This document shows positions 1 to 48,080 of a stretch of 64,000 nt of DNA, in pieces. The stretch is taken from assembly GCF_023053635.1 (NCBI RefSeq), contig NC_086171.1:47037538-47101537 (forward strand). Direction: 5' to 3'. Position 1 is the stretch's first letter; each line of letters starts with the position of its first letter. The position numbers were made by a program, and so were the translations under genes. This DNA comes from Elgaria multicarinata webbii (Eukaryota > Chordata > Lepidosauria > Squamata > Anguidae). A model generated the notes under the pieces. It saw only the letters and a program-made list of their open reading frames with translations, searched no databases and was not told the DNA's origin.

Positions 1-395
1 GGATTTTTATGCCTCCATTCAGCCAAAAAAGGCTGTCACGGCGGCTTACTAAAGTATTTATTGACAATCCCTGCCCACAGGCTTACAATCTAAAAGACAT
101 GACACAAAAGGAAAGGGGATTGGGAGGGAGGAGGAGGAGGGGGGAAAGGAAAGCAAATTCAGGCACTACAATCTTAGTTGCAAAGTTCAGCAGTTACAGT
201 TGACAGCAGGAGGGAGGGGGCTCTCAGCTGGAGCTGGACCCAGGCAAGGTGGAGAGGTGCCTGGCTACTGCTTCTTCCCTCACTGGTGGTCTCTGCAGAG
301 ACAGTTGGTAGCAGGAGGGAGGGGGCTCTCAGCTGGAGCTGGAAGATATGGTAAGATAAGTTGGAGATATGGACTTACGCGTGAAAAGTTCTAAA
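1..395 (-). mobile_element. L2-like LINE 3' end and adjoining repeat
   Basis: The first 120 bases match 7235-7354 closely, sharing 'cattcagccaaaaaaggct'. The piece is cut by the window edge. A 34 bp direct repeat lies at 205-238 and 310-343, with a period of 105 bp. Confidence 0.6.
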
Positions 396-628
396 AATTT
401 GTGCAGCTATTTAGCATAATGTTGACAGGGAAAAAAGAGTAGCAGCCTTAAAAACAAACGAGGCATAGGGCAATATCCAATGGTCACCATTGGATACTGC
501 CCAAAGTCTCAGACTGGTACTCAGAAATAATAATTAAAAAATTGTTACCTATTTGCTCAGTGTGTTTTGGATATGATGTTCTTTAGAGACAAAAGAGTCT
601 CAGTCTTTCTTAGACCCTTTCTACATAT

Positions 629-1086
629 TTTTTATTTATTTATTTATTTATTTATTACATTTTTATACCGCCCAATAGCCGAAGCTCTCTGGGCGGTTCA
701 CAAAAATTAAAACCACAGTAAAACACCCAGCAGTTTAAAACACAATTACGAAATACAGTATAAAAAGCGCAACCAGGATAAAACCACACAGCAAAGTTGA
801 TATAAGATTAAAATACAGAGTTAAAACAGTAAAATTTAAATTTAAGTTAAAATTAAGTGTTAAAATACTGAGTGAATAAAAAGGTCTTCAGCTGGCGACA
901 AAAGCAGTACAGTGTAGGCGCCAAGCGGACCTCTCTGGGGAGCTCGTTCCACAACCGGGGTGCCACAGCGGAGAAAGCCCTCCTCCTAGTAGCCACCTGC
1001 CTCACTTCCTTTGGCAGGGGCTCACGGAGAAGGGCCCCTGTAGATGATCTTAAGGTCCAGGTAGGTACATATGGGAGGAGGTACAT
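629..1086 (-). mobile_element. L2-like LINE 3' fragment
   Basis: On the minus strand an open frame (1086-853) contains RRAFSAVAPRLWNELPREVR and LKTFLF, the usual C-terminus of L2-clade LINE polyproteins. It is followed by an A/T-rich 3' UTR and an 'AATAAATAAATA' tail (630-656, inverse). The same tail recurs at many places in the window. Confidence 0.75.
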
Positions 1087-1090
1087 ATAT

Positions 1091-1193
1091 AAGGGTTATC
1101 CCAGGAAAATGGAGGATCGGCCCTGCCTGTTCCCGAGATCCCCTGTGTGTCATTTGCATGCACAGGGATGATCCCAGGACAATCCCTGGGGAA
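1091..1193. mobile_element. Worn relative of the 141 bp foldback element
   Basis: It shares 'cctgtgtgtcatttgcatg' and 'cagggatgatccc' with 12317-12457 but has lost the outer ends. It lies just beside the L2-like fragment ending at 1086. Confidence 0.55.
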
Positions 1194-1320
1194 AAGGCAG
1201 GTGTAGAAACAGCAGGTAAAATAGTCCTCTTGAAAGAAAGATGTGTGGAATACTGAATGCTACAATGTCTGATTATTTTGCTATTCATGTATTTTCATCT
1301 CCCAGTTTTCTGAACAATGA

Positions 1321-13949
<12,629 letters not shown>

Positions 13950-15545
13950 CATTTGCCTCCGGCAGTTTTGTGTTTCTTTTGAAGTTGTGTATGACAAAGG
14001 CCCTTTAAAAAACAAAAACAAAAAACTAATCTGGGTTTTTCATTGCAGAACACATGGCATCCTGTATATGCTGATTTTGTATTGCTGTTGCTTTCATGGC
14101 AATGGCATGAAATAGAATATTCATTTTTATTAGTGCTATAACACCTTGGCATAGTACAACTGCAAAGTTCCTCATGTTGTACCGTGCTTTTTTTTTTTAA
14201 TTTTGTTTTCCAAAGCTGTTTTTGGTAGCTGCCACTTGAACAATATCTGTTGCCATCAAGGTGTTGTTAGTGTTTTCAGACAAAATACAGTTGATGTTTA
14301 ATAACTTCCCATGTTTTCCAGCAAGCCAAAATCAGCACATCCAAAACTGAAGCTCTCATCTATTCGGATTTTTTTTAAAACTGTAGGCACCTGATTTGCA
14401 TATTGATTTAAGAGCCACTTATGTTGCTTGTACGTCTAGTGGACTACATTTGGGGACAGAATTCAGTCTTGCCTTATACACTGGGGATCATAAAGTCAAA
14501 ATCTCTTTTCTATGTACTGGTACTGTGTACTGTATAGACAGTTTATAAATGTTATTTCTGCAAACACCTTCTTACATAAGATTGACCACACTGTTTTAGA
14601 GTCCTAATGCCAAGTCAGCAGATTTGCTTTTGAATTACTGGCAATTGAAACTAGCCTCATTCAGGAAATTTGTTAACAGTGTTCACTCTAGACACACTTT
14701 CTTGTACTTAGTGTAAATAGGAATGAATACTTTAGATAAACGGTTGGATTGCCCTTGCAAACTTATCATTTTTGCATTTTAAACCTTTGGCAAAAATAAT
14801 GTGACACTTCAGCTGGTCATGCTCTGCACAGTATACACTAATTGCAGTGGGCACACAGATATCTTTTTCCTTGTCAACTTGATAGGCCACATTCGACATG
14901 GTGTATGGAAGTGTGTGCTTGTGTGTAAAATGATATATATTATATAAAATATGACAGGAGTGATTGCTAAGGGTACCCAAGAAATTCTAAAGGTGAATCC
15001 ATATGTTATGGATCAGCCATAATTTGCATATTTAGCTGCTCAGGCATGAGATCTATTCACATATGTACTGCGGTGTCTGAGGAAGACACCCATGGAAGAC
15101 CATGAGGCTACTTCTATGAAAAGGGGCTGCCACACTTTCAGTACACCAATTTATAGAAGCGCACGATCTTCCAGGCTTCTGCTTCAAAGGTCATACTGCT
15201 CATCTGAGCAGCTAAATGTGGAAGTTGGGGCCAAAACATAACACATCAGTCAGCCTTGAGAATACAGATTATTCTAGAATCCAGTAATTGCTTCCTTCTG
15301 TCTATAATTCTAAAGGTCCAAATTGCAGGCAAGCAACATGAGGACGTTTATGGCTACGGGTAATTGGGAAAGCATCAATCTGCTGGCTCTTCGTTGAGGA
15401 TCCAGGAAAGTTAAAAACACAGGCAAATGTGACTGTGAGTGTTTCACTGGAAATGTAAAATCTTTTTGTGTTTTAGAGTATTCGTTTTAGTAAGAAAAGT
15501 TTACACCGCTTGTGGAGAGTTATTTTGTTGGAAAATAAATTTTTG
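13950..15545 (+). other. CACNB2: CACNB2 3' UTR (extent inferred)
   Basis: This A/T-rich sequence follows the CACNB2 stop and holds no convincing open frame and few recognisable repeats, as expected of a vertebrate 3' UTR. A canonical AATAAA lies at 15534-15539, followed by T-rich sequence. A second AATAAA lies at 15862-15867. I chose the first as the likely main end. The true 3' end needs transcript evidence. Confidence 0.5.
15534..15539 (+). promoter_or_regulatory. Candidate CACNB2 polyadenylation signal
   Basis: This is an AATAAA hexamer about 1.6 kb past the stop codon, followed within 30 bases by T-rich sequence. An alternative lies at 15862-15867. The position is plausible but not proven. 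Confidence 0.4.
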
Positions 15546-16329
15546 TAGCTTCTCCACTTTTTCTATATTTAACACTCACTCTATCCTGTTAAAATTGTTC
15601 CTCTACTTTTCACTTCTTGGGTTTAGCTGTCAGTAGGTTGCTAACAGGTTATTGTAATGACCAAACTATCTGTTGGAAGCAAACAAGATTCCAAATGGAA
15701 TTTCAGGTATGCACTATAGAACATTTGTACTAAGTTCAAGTTAATACAGCATATTTTTTATTTTCCTGTTGCATGGCTTAGGCTAGATCAATTTCTACCC
15801 AACGTTCCTTCTAGAAACAGTAGCTCAACATCTTTATTAAGTAGCAAGCATTACAGAAAAGAATAAAGCAGGAAGAGAATTATATTAATCTGAGAACACT
15901 TAAAATACTTATATGAAATGAGATTTTCTAGGAAAGAAGTCTTCTGAGGTTGGTATCTAAATTCATACCTCTTGGAAGATTCCGTCCAATGTAAATATGG
16001 AAGATGTTGGCATTCTGATTTCTGTTAGTTTTGGAAATCTTTAGATTGGCCTAAAAGGTAGTAGATCTCCATAACTTAATATACAGTTAACATGCAAAAA
16101 ATCGCAGTACTTCAGAAGAAATCAATATTTGACAACATCATTCTCTCTAGTAGAACACTTGGGTTGTCATGTGCCTTTCAGTTTGGAAGCAAAACAGGAC
16201 TATCCACAAATAAGGTACAGGTTTCCACATTCTTCCGTGGTACACAGTAGTATCTAAATTTGTAAATGAAAATGAAAAGAAAAAAGTACTTCAGTGTATA
16301 AACTATGGAATTTGCAACCACACGATTTA

Positions 16330-16580
16330 GTGATCTTGGATGACTTTAAAAGGGGATTAGACAAATTTATGGAGTATAAAGCTAGCAATGGCTACTAGTT
16401 CTGATGGCTATAAATTATCCCTAGTATCAGAGGCTGCATAGCTGTTGCTGGGGAACATGAACCGTTGTGCTCATGCTCGGCTTTTGGGCTCCCCAGAGAA
16501 ATTTGGTTCTTCAGTGTGGAAACAGAATGTTGGACTAGATAGGCCTTTGGTCTGATCCAGCACAGCTCTTTTTATGTTCT
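16330..16580 (+). mobile_element. L3/CR1-type LINE 3' remnant
   Basis: It ends 'gttggactagataggccttt' and then 'tctgatccagcacagctctt', the 3' end also seen at 30812-30870 and 60960-61010. The upstream part, 'gctagcaatggctactagtt', matches 60812-60835. Confidence 0.7.
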
Positions 16581-16946
16581 CAAAAACAAAACAAAAACAA
16601 AATGGCTTGATGAGAAAGTTTGGGATCTTGATATATTTGTTTTTAAAAATAAACTGAAAGAGGGATGAAGAAGAATGAATTAACCTGCTCAGGACCATAA
16701 ACTCTTTATAGTAAGCACCTGGGGTGGGGTTAGGCAGAGGAAGGAATAGGGATGTGAGTTTCTAGGTTTAAAAATCTCCCATCCTGGCACTATACAGCAA
16801 GAGAAATGAAAGGAAGGACATCTTTTCCCTTTTATACAACCTGGAATCCCCCCCCCCCCCCGTTATATAGCTACAAAATGCTCATATTTGAGCCCTTCAA
16901 TGTTACAGAGACATAGGAGCTGCTTTACATGAAGTCGGTTAGACTA

Positions 16947-17384
16947 TGGGTGCGTTCAGACAGCACAATAGTGAATGATGGGGTAATAGTCAACTCCATG
17001 GTTGATTATCAAGGGGGTACTCCCCATATGACATGATTATAATCACCTGTAATGTTGATTAAGGACAGCGTCAAGTTGACTTAGTCAATAATGTGTTTGA
17101 TTGACACATCCCCCCCTCTCCCCGCTCCAGTCCTCCTGCTGGTATCCCATCAGCCACTGCTTTCGTCACTCTTGCTAGGGGGTTCTATAGTTGCCAAAAA
17201 TGCGTACCACGAAATACTTAACATTGCAGACACACAACTCAGGTTGTTCAAATAATCAACTCTGCACAGCGTTGGTTATTTCAGCCGAATAACCAAGCAT
17301 GGTGTGAAAAAGTCCTGACAGATGACACAATAACTAACCGTTGACTATTTAACCCAGCATTGGTTATCGTGTCATCCGAACCCA
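16947..17384. mobile_element. Non-autonomous DNA element, GTTCAGA end type
   Basis: The left end 'tgggtgcgttcagacagcac' pairs imperfectly with the right end 'cgtgtcatccgaaccca'. It is about 438 bp. The interior has several 'gttgattat' and 'ggttat' motifs and a short CpG patch. Confidence 0.55.
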
Positions 17385-18344
17385 ATGTATTTGTCAATTC
17401 AGTCCAATATTGTTTAGTGTGTTCAGAAGCAGCAGTCCAGGGACCGAAGAGGTCTTTCACATTAGCTGCTACCTTTTAGCACAGCAGGGGAGTCTGAGAT
17501 AGGAGTGGAGAAACTGTGGTTGGGGGGGGGGGAGGAGGCTGTTGTTTTCCCCTCCCCCTGAAACTCACCCTTCCTCAGAAAAGCCTCAACAAAATTACAA
17601 AGGCTGACTGGATCCCTGAAAAAAAGAACTCTTAGGGTTTGGGTTGCGTTGCAGGTACAACTTGTCCTCTCTATTAACTATTTGGTAGTCCTGTGCTTCT
17701 CAGTTTGAAAGTAAACTCATGAGCTGTACTTGACTTGATCTTGTGAGACACCTGTCTCTCCCTGCCCCAAAGCGCAGAAACATACCAACTTGGAGCCGGG
17801 GAAGATGCTCACAGAAGCACGTGGTTCTGGCACACTGAAGTGTCTTCCCAGTCCTTACAAGAAGAGATACTCTGAGTTCTAGAAGCGCATGCACACACAC
17901 CCCCCCACTGCTACACACACAAGAGCCTTCCCCTATCCCAAAGGGAAATTTCTAGGCTTTAGGGTGGGGGAGGGAGCAGGCAGGACAGGCAGCTGCTTTG
18001 CAAGCCTATGTGAGCGATCAATGAGAACACTCACAAAAGCTCACTCTCTTTCATGGCAAGCAATGAGATAGATGCTCATGCATCCCTTACCCTGAAGGAC
18101 GTTTAAACTGTAAAGGGGACAGAGAACTTAGCAACTTCAAATAACCTGTAAGGAATCAAGAAGCTAGGGTCTGTTGATGTGTGCTCTGTAGAGGGCTTCC
18201 CCTAACCCTCATTTCTTGCCCACACTCTCCCATATACCACAAGACGAGAGGATAAAGACAATATATAACCTCCTTCCTTGCAGCACATCTTCAGGACTAG
18301 ATGAGCATCTTCCTACTCAATTTCCCCAAACCTCAGTATTTATT

Positions 18345-18525
18345 TACCGTATTTCTTCAATTCTAAGATGCCATTGATTGTAAGATGCACACTAATTTCA
18401 GTACCACCAACAGAAAGAAATATTTCTAAGAAATAATGAACTCACCCGCGATTCTAAAACGCACCCCGTTTTTAGAGATGTTTATACGGGGGAAAAGTGT
18501 GTCTTAGAATCAAAGAAATATGGTA
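18345..18525. mobile_element. 181 bp inverted-repeat DNA element
   Basis: The left end is 'taccgtatttcttcaattct' and the right end the inverse-like 'aatcaaagaaatatggta'. Both arms contain a 'attctaagatgcac'-type stretch. It is of a kind widespread in amniote genomes. TA flanks may be the target duplication, but this is not certain. Confidence 0.65.
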
Positions 18526-18526
18526 G

Positions 18527-18592
18527 TTAGATTTATATATCGGCCCATAGCTGAAGCTCTCTGGGCGGTTTACAAAAGTTAAAAACAACAGT
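18527..18592 (-). mobile_element. L2-like LINE tail
   Basis: It contains 'cggcccatagctgaagctct' followed by 'ctgggcggtttacaaaa'. It starts directly after the inverted-repeat element ending at 18525. Confidence 0.65.
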
Positions 18593-19059
18593 AGTCACTG
18601 GTATAGCACAATTACACTATAGTGCTAGATTGCTGAGGTTCAGGGCTAGAGAAGCAGGGAACTATTGATCCCTGCCATCTGTGATTCTTCGTGGACTCCC
18701 TTTCTACTAATTCTTTTCTGGTATAGCTCCAGTATTCTACTTTTCTCCTCAACTGTAGTTTACCCTCACCGTTGTCATTCTGGCTTTTGATTCCTATTCT
18801 TTGACTCTGTAGCATTTCTCCTACTTCAAGTTTATCTTTGCAACTGTTTGGCAGAATTTCAAATTCTTCAGCAGCTATAAATGGAAACTTTAAAGTAAGC
18901 ATCCATAAAAAGATATAACTAAATGTGTAATTATATAGTCTGAATCTTAGTAACTTAATGGGTTGGATCCAGACAAATTTAGTTGCAGTTGTCCTACTGA
19001 TTTCAATAGAACAGGTTAATCATGACTACTAATTTTTAATGGGAAATAAATGCCAACAT

Positions 19060-19300
19060 AGAGTTGAATCCAGGAACTGCCTTCAGTGAGAGGAAGGGCT
19101 CTGCTCATGGAAGATGCCTCCACCCAATTTTGCTCCTCCCTTCCTTTCCATACACACACACACACACCACAGATCACCCCTTTCAGCAGGATCGCCTGAG
19201 TCTCTGTGTAGCATTTTCACGGGGCTAGAGGGGCTGCTGTGAAGGAGAAGTCCACTTCCATCAATGCAGGTGATCCAGCATAACTCCAGATCCAACCCAC
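19060..19300. repeat. Repeat shared with 12210-12540
   Basis: Both contain 'gctctgctcatggaagat'-like and 'gtagcattttcacggggct'-like stretches in the same order. This copy lacks the 141 bp foldback element and so shows the empty site. A short CA run is present. Confidence 0.55.
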
Positions 19301-20614
19301 AATGTTGATTGGTTTGTTCCTAGCATGTAGTGATATTGACATCAAAAAGGATGAATTCTCAGAATAATCAAGTAGGTGAGAACAGATGCTGGGTATCTAT
19401 CATCTCTTGATTACTATTACAGAGCAATCTTTCTTGGAGGAATAATTACAGAGCAACCCTTTCCTCTATGCCAGGAATATCTGATGGCAGACAAACCACC
19501 TTAGGCAAAGTTTGCCGGACATGTGCCAGCATGGCAAGAAGAATGGCGTTTACGTTCATTTCTTCGTGTCTTGGTTATTTTTTTCTTCTTGGCACAATTC
19601 CCCACCCATTGCAACCAATGGGAGGAAAATTATGTTCGCTAGCTCAAGTGCCGGTATACACTTCTAAGGACTGGAAAGCTTTGGATCCTGATCTACTCCC
19701 CCCTCTACTGACATTGGTCTTCCAATGCTGAAAGAGCAAGGCCTGCAGAGGTTTCCAGAACAGTTGGGAGGGGAGATGTGAGGTCAGATCTCCCCTTCCA
19801 AGGGCAGATCTCTTTTCCTGCTCTCAGAGGGCAAGATTCAAACAACCCTATGGCCCCTGACACACCTTCACAGGGTCCATAGGATTGCAGCCTTAACTCA
19901 TTGATTTAATAAATGTATTTGTAAAATATCCCCCATTACTCTTCAGAAAATGTATTCTTGTATTTTTTGCAAGGTGATGACACCATTTTCTAGTATGAAG
20001 CTCCTAACCAAGAAATTGACACTCAGACAGGATATAATAGGCTTTTTAAATAATCCAATAAATACATAAAAGGCTCCTATGGAGTCACTGGTTTGAATGT
20101 GCAATTTACTTTACTTACAGTGTAGTAAAATGTTGCCCTAATAATCAGGATTTGTGCTGGATGCTAAATGCAAACATAGGAAATGTCACCCTAAGAGGAT
20201 TAAGAGCATACACAGAGAAAGGATGAAGGATTAACATATGAATTAGAGTGTGTTCAATAACATATGATTAATAGCATGTTGACTGGAAATGCTGATGATA
20301 AATTAGCATTTAAGGTGGAGTTTATTCTTAAGGAATCAGAATATGATGGCGGGGGAGGACTTAAAATATACAATCCCCTTTAATAGTTTGGAAACTAAAT
20401 GCAGTGACTCAAAAGTAAGATAATGGTTTCTGCATAGTCAGATAAATCCCTAGGTATGCACAAGTCCATGTATGTACAACTAAAGGGAGGGGGACTGGGG
20501 CATGGCGACAGCTAAAAATGGCTCTGTAACTTCCAGGTTCTTTGAAATATTGAGATATATAAATATGCCCAGACTGTATCTCATCTCATTGTCTGGAGAG
20601 GAAACTTCACATTC

Positions 20615-20896
20615 ACCTGGTTCACACAATGAAACAATCCATGGTCTGTTAACCGTTGCTTGTTTGGGAGCAAGCAGGAGCGCTTGCTCCCAGATAACCC
20701 GAACTGGTTTTTTGGGTTATAACTCTGGGTTGTTCTCCCTCAACAGTCCAGAGTTCCGGGTTCAGATGTCACAGGGAACTGTGGGATGGAGCAACCCTTG
20801 GTTGTTTAGTGCACTGGAAGTGGGCAAGTTGTCAGGAGCCAGCATGTTCATTTGCTTGTTAATAAGCCATGAGTTGTTTCATCATGCAAACCAGGT
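20615..20896. mobile_element. Non-autonomous DNA element, GGTTCACAC end type
   Basis: The left end 'acctggttcacacaatgaaa' pairs with the right end 'tttcatcatgcaaaccaggt'. It is about 282 bp, without coding capacity. Confidence 0.65.
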
Positions 20897-23700
20897 CACT
20901 GTATGCAAAAGGCAGGAATGGCTCTCTGTGCTACTCTTCTTCCTGTGGGGAGGGGGTGATAAACCTACTGCTGCCTAGTCACGGCTTGGCTAATATCCAG
21001 ATTTTATGAGCAGCTGTCTCTTCTACACTTGGAAAAAAGGGAGAGGAGTCCCAAAGGAACCACAAGTCTGGCAGATTGTGAATTTAATCATTAACTCTTC
21101 ACTGAGGGACGGTGAGCCATGGGAAGTTGAAAGTATCAGTTGCAGTGGAAAGAGGGAAATAGAGGGGAACAAAGAAATCCGCTGCTCGAGTATTTTGCAG
21201 AGTGTGTAGAGCCTCCTCCCAGTAAGCGCATGTGCCAGTGGTGGGTGGGAACTTGGAGGCGGCCATGGGCTAGATCCAAATGTGCCATGGTCTGGATGCA
21301 GTAGTCCTGTCCTGTAACATGTAAGACAACCTTTTGATTCCAGGAAAATTATGAGCAAACAGAAGTGCCGATGTTCATAAGTGGGCTTTTTCCTTAACTT
21401 AGTTCTCAAACTGTGTATGCAATTGGAACAATCCAGGTGATCAGGAAACTTCTTACAGACTCACTCACATTCAGGCCTACAGACTGGTTCATGGAGGTTG
21501 TAATCTCTAAACTAAAATAAATTACTAAACATATTTGTGTCTGAACCTTACTCATTATTGGGTTGGATCCAGACTTAAATCATACTTAGAGGATAGCCAT
21601 TAAAATCAACATGACTGAATTTAATTGTCCCATTGTTTTCAGTGGGTCTAATCTGTCAGATAAGGCTGGATTCAAACCAATCACATTGTAAAACTCACCC
21701 CCCCACAACACACACACACTTCCAGCACCTACAAAACAGGTTAGGAAGATAGACTTTTGCCTACGTTTTTATGTGAACAAACTGTTTGAGGTGCAGGATA
21801 TCTTGACATTTAATCACCTACCTGCAGTCTGAAATTATATAGCCCAGCCACAGCTACATTACACAGGGCATCTGCTCATGTTTCAACTGTACATCATGAC
21901 GACCTTTCCCTCTGTTGCTTTCAGTGAAACCGAGTTGTGATAGGGTGGTTTTTTTACGGGATTATGCTCAAAATCTAATTTTTAAATTGTTAAAGGGCAA
22001 GTAGAAAGACTTATAATTGAATTTATAATGCATTCAGACATTTTGTGTCTGTTAAACTCCTATCAATAATGTTAGCAAATTATCTACAGCTTAAAGCTGT
22101 GGAATACAGCCTTCTCTGACTTTGGTCTCTGATCTGAATCAGGTTCTTCTTTCCAGAGAGCAGTTCTAAACAGTGCAAAAAAAATATGGAATAAAAAACT
22201 AGTGCTAAATTGATTTATTCAAGCTCTCTACTTCAAGGCCTTTGTCTGTTTCAGAATCTTCCTTGTTCCTTTGACTTCTTTCTGTGTCTTCTTTAAAAGT
22301 CTAGGAGGACTATTTCTAGTCTCTATGCACTACCAAAGTAAAGGTACACTAGCCCAAAATAGGAGGAAAAACATATTTATTTACAGGAGTAAGCCTATAA
22401 TGACATTAGTTCAGCATTCCAATTGTAGCAGTAGCCAAGCAGCTGGAAGGCCCACAGACAGAACGTGAAGGCAACTATTTTTCCTTGTTGTTTGTCCCAA
22501 AGCATCTTGTGTTCAGCGGCCTACTGACTCTGGACGTAGGGATTTCATATAATTAATATGGAAGCTCACTTTCAAGTGGCATCACACTAACCGTGTTAAG
22601 CTATCACCTTACAAATGATTGTCTGCATTTGCCAAAAGTATTTTTGTTACACACAACGCACCTGGCTCACTGGGCCAGCCTTGGTCTTGATGGAACCATT
22701 TCACTCAGGTCTGTAACAGGTCCTTGCATTCAAGTCTCACCAGTTACTCTGTCCCAGCTGGTCAAAGTGGAGAGGAGAGCTGAGAGATCCACCTCCCCCC
22801 TTCCCTCAGCATCAGCATAAATATTTACATTAGTACTGGTGTTGGGTATCAGTTAGCCTCTTGGTTCTTGAAAAGCAATGGAACTTTGTAACCTCAAACA
22901 ACACATGGCAATAGAAAGTTGTCTAGGATTATAAAGGCTAAAAAAGGAAGAAGTAAAAAGCTTTGGAAATATTTAGATTCTGAGTTGCCACTCCTTCCAG
23001 CACAAAAGATGGTAATATAAAAAATGGTAGCAGCACATTAGTCTTGAAACCTCTGCTCTAGTATTACTTTGGCTTTGTCCCAGAATGAAATATAACACGG
23101 CTGATCTTGGAACACTCAAATTTGCATTTCCTAAGAAGAGATATATAACCAGAACAGGATTAGGTTTCGTAGGATATCAGCTAGAAGATACTCACATGGA
23201 TTAATAATAAAAACAACAAGAAGATGCCCAATCTCACTTAGAACTGTTTTCTATTAAATGATGCTGTTTAATAATATAGAGTTGTTTTTGAAAAGCAGCA
23301 ATTTGAGAGTTCAGTAAACAAGACTTTATACAACACGACAAATATTTTCATTACTGATTTTGTGTGAAGTGTGAAGCAGACTTCTTTTTGTACATGATTG
23401 CAGAGGTTTTTTGAGACTAATTCATCTGGACAAGCTGAAGAACAAACACGTTTCTAGGATCAGTGAACTACTGCTAATACAAAACCAAACAGAGCCTTCC
23501 AAATTGAAACTGCCCCTTCCCTCAGACTTGTTTCTCCAACCTGTAGATCTCTCCCAAGGGAAACAGCTGGCAGATTTTACTGCTGCTATAGCAACTGTGT
23601 CGTCAGCCTGTTGGCTTGGCAACATTGCAGCAGCATGATGTACAGTTCAGAATGCTCCAAATGTTAACAGGAAAGTATTTGTTGTGCTCCTAAACGATTT

Positions 23701-46076
<22,376 letters not shown>

Positions 46077-47924
46077 AGTCTTTAATGTCATGTATTCTTT
46101 CTGGAAAACACTAGTAATAAACAATACATTTATTTCATCAGATAGTTTTGACATGCATAATTCATAACCAAACAAGATCAGATTACAAAGGTTATACTTT
46201 TTTTTCCTTCTACATTGCCACTGAATATGGATATATCATGAAACCAAATAAAATGTGTTTTAAGCCGAGGCATCAGTTGATATTGATCCTTTATCAGTTT
46301 TAACATTCAGCAGGATACTCAAATTCCCAAATTGTGTGAAGATGGTTTAAATCAGGGGTGTAAACCTCAGGCCCAGGGGCCAAATCCAGCCCTTCTGGGA
46401 TCCCAATCCAACTCTCCTGGGTTCTCCTTTCTTTGGCCCTCAGCGTGAAAATTCCACTCAACAGTTGAGTTTTTAGGGGGTACTTCCCACACATGTTCTA
46501 ACTCCACCGTTGTGTGATTGTGTGCTACCATGGAGTTGAGTACAAGTCAACGCAACGTCTGATTGACAGTTCCTCTGCCCTCTCTCCTCCCCCCTGTCCT
46601 CCTGATTGGCTCCCATTAGCCATTGCTGAGAAAAAAACAATGCCAGTGGTTCTCTTAGAGCAGCACTCCCTCCTTTCACCACTCTTACCAGAGAACTTTG
46701 TAGCCAATGGGAAAAGTCAACACAATGGAAAACTCCAGAGTCTGCCACACAACGCAACAGTTGTGCAGGAACTCTCCTCTGCATAGTGTGGATATTCTGC
46801 GTGGAGTGTTTTCCAAAAAAAAACCTCCACTGTTGTGTGGAGTTTTCCCACCAGACAATACATTTCTCAACGGTGGTGTAAAAACTTCACTGTGGAGTTC
46901 TAAAACCACCACTGAGAAAAGTGTTGTCTGAACTGAGCCACTACTTTGTTATCAAATATATATATAGTGGGTCCTTTAAAATTGATAAAAGTGTCAACAA
47001 ATGTAAGATAGTTTTGCTCTATCCTTAGCAATCTTTAGCCAATATCCAGCTTATTTTCTAGGCTTCAAAAAGCAACAGAAATTCCAAACAACATCAAGAA
47101 ACCTCCTGACATTCCTTGTGATCTATTATGTGATATTATTTAGTAAGGTAATTGGTTCATAGCAAAGGCAAGATGCAAACCAAGAACGTTCCACATTGTA
47201 GATCAGTTTCTTAGTCACCATGCTACAAGGTTGACTGTGAGTCTCATCATAATATGAATTTTAGAAATGCCACCTTTCTTCCTGTTATATCATCTTAATA
47301 ACACCCCCCATGCATATTTACTGAGATTGGACCCAGTGCAAACTCACAACAAAGACTTTCCTCCACACTTGTATATTTTGGGTATCAAGAAAGGTCCCGT
47401 CTGCATAGAAAAAAAATGGAGGGTAAGTGGATTTCCTTTAGCTTCTTTTTGTTTAAGCTGGTTACATTTCTGACCCCAAGATTTATACCTAATAGGCAGA
47501 AACAGCAGTATGCTGTATATGTACATAAATTGCATATGATGGACAAATGCTCTTTAGCTACTGTTCCCTCTTTCTGGGATATAGTATCAGCTCTTCTATG
47601 GCAATCTATGAACTCTGGGGCCTATAAATCCTTATCAACAGCTCTGCTGTTCCTCTGTTCTCAATATCCCAGTTATTATGATGCTTGTCAGTGCTACTAG
47701 TGGGGCTGGTGTGGGAGAGGGAGTTAATTTTGTTTCCAAATTGATTAAAAAGTAGAGTGACGGCATCCCACCCCATTTCAAGCCCTGGTGTTTGTCCCAC
47801 CCTCTTTCATAGTTTGGCAGGCATCTCTCCCTCAACCAAATGACAAAACCTATTGCATCCTGTATAAGTGCTCCCTCTCTGTTTTAGAGGATCTAAGCAA
47901 AAAGCTCACTATAAGTTCATGAAC

Positions 47925-48080
47925 TTTAACAACAGCCTCCAAGACTCTTCTCTGGGAACCCCTTCTTGCCTTCCGGTGACAGGGGAAAGGCCTTCTCTGT
48001 TGTGGCACCGCTTACTGAACTCTCCCATGCTAAGCCTTCTATCATCCCAGCACCAGGTGAAGATCTTTTTATATGTTGTA
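47925..48080 (+). mobile_element. L2-like LINE coding remnant
   Basis: The frame at 47966 reads GDRGKAFSVVAPLTELSHAK, a worn form of the RAFSVVAPRLWNSLP motif near the C-terminus of L2-clade polyproteins. It is short and degenerate. Confidence 0.5.

Larger units (their letters stand above)
15546..23400. other. Intergenic DNA between CACNB2 and NSUN6
   Basis: The two genes are tail to tail, and this stretch holds no coding exon that I can recognise. It carries an L3-like LINE remnant (16330-16580), a C-run at 16849-16861, inverted-repeat elements (16947-17384, 18345-18525, 20615-20896), an L2-like tail (18527-18592) and a repeat (19060-19300) that also occurs at 12210-12540. The remaining open frames are short and look like chance. 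Confidence 0.7.

Noticed and set aside
20502-20978. 158-codon open frame on the plus strand
   Set aside because: It runs through an inverted-repeat DNA element (20615-20896) and has no recognisable domain.
46473-46931. Several overlapping open frames on both strands
   Set aside because: They fall in an inverted-repeat region. Open frames on both strands with mirrored content are expected there.
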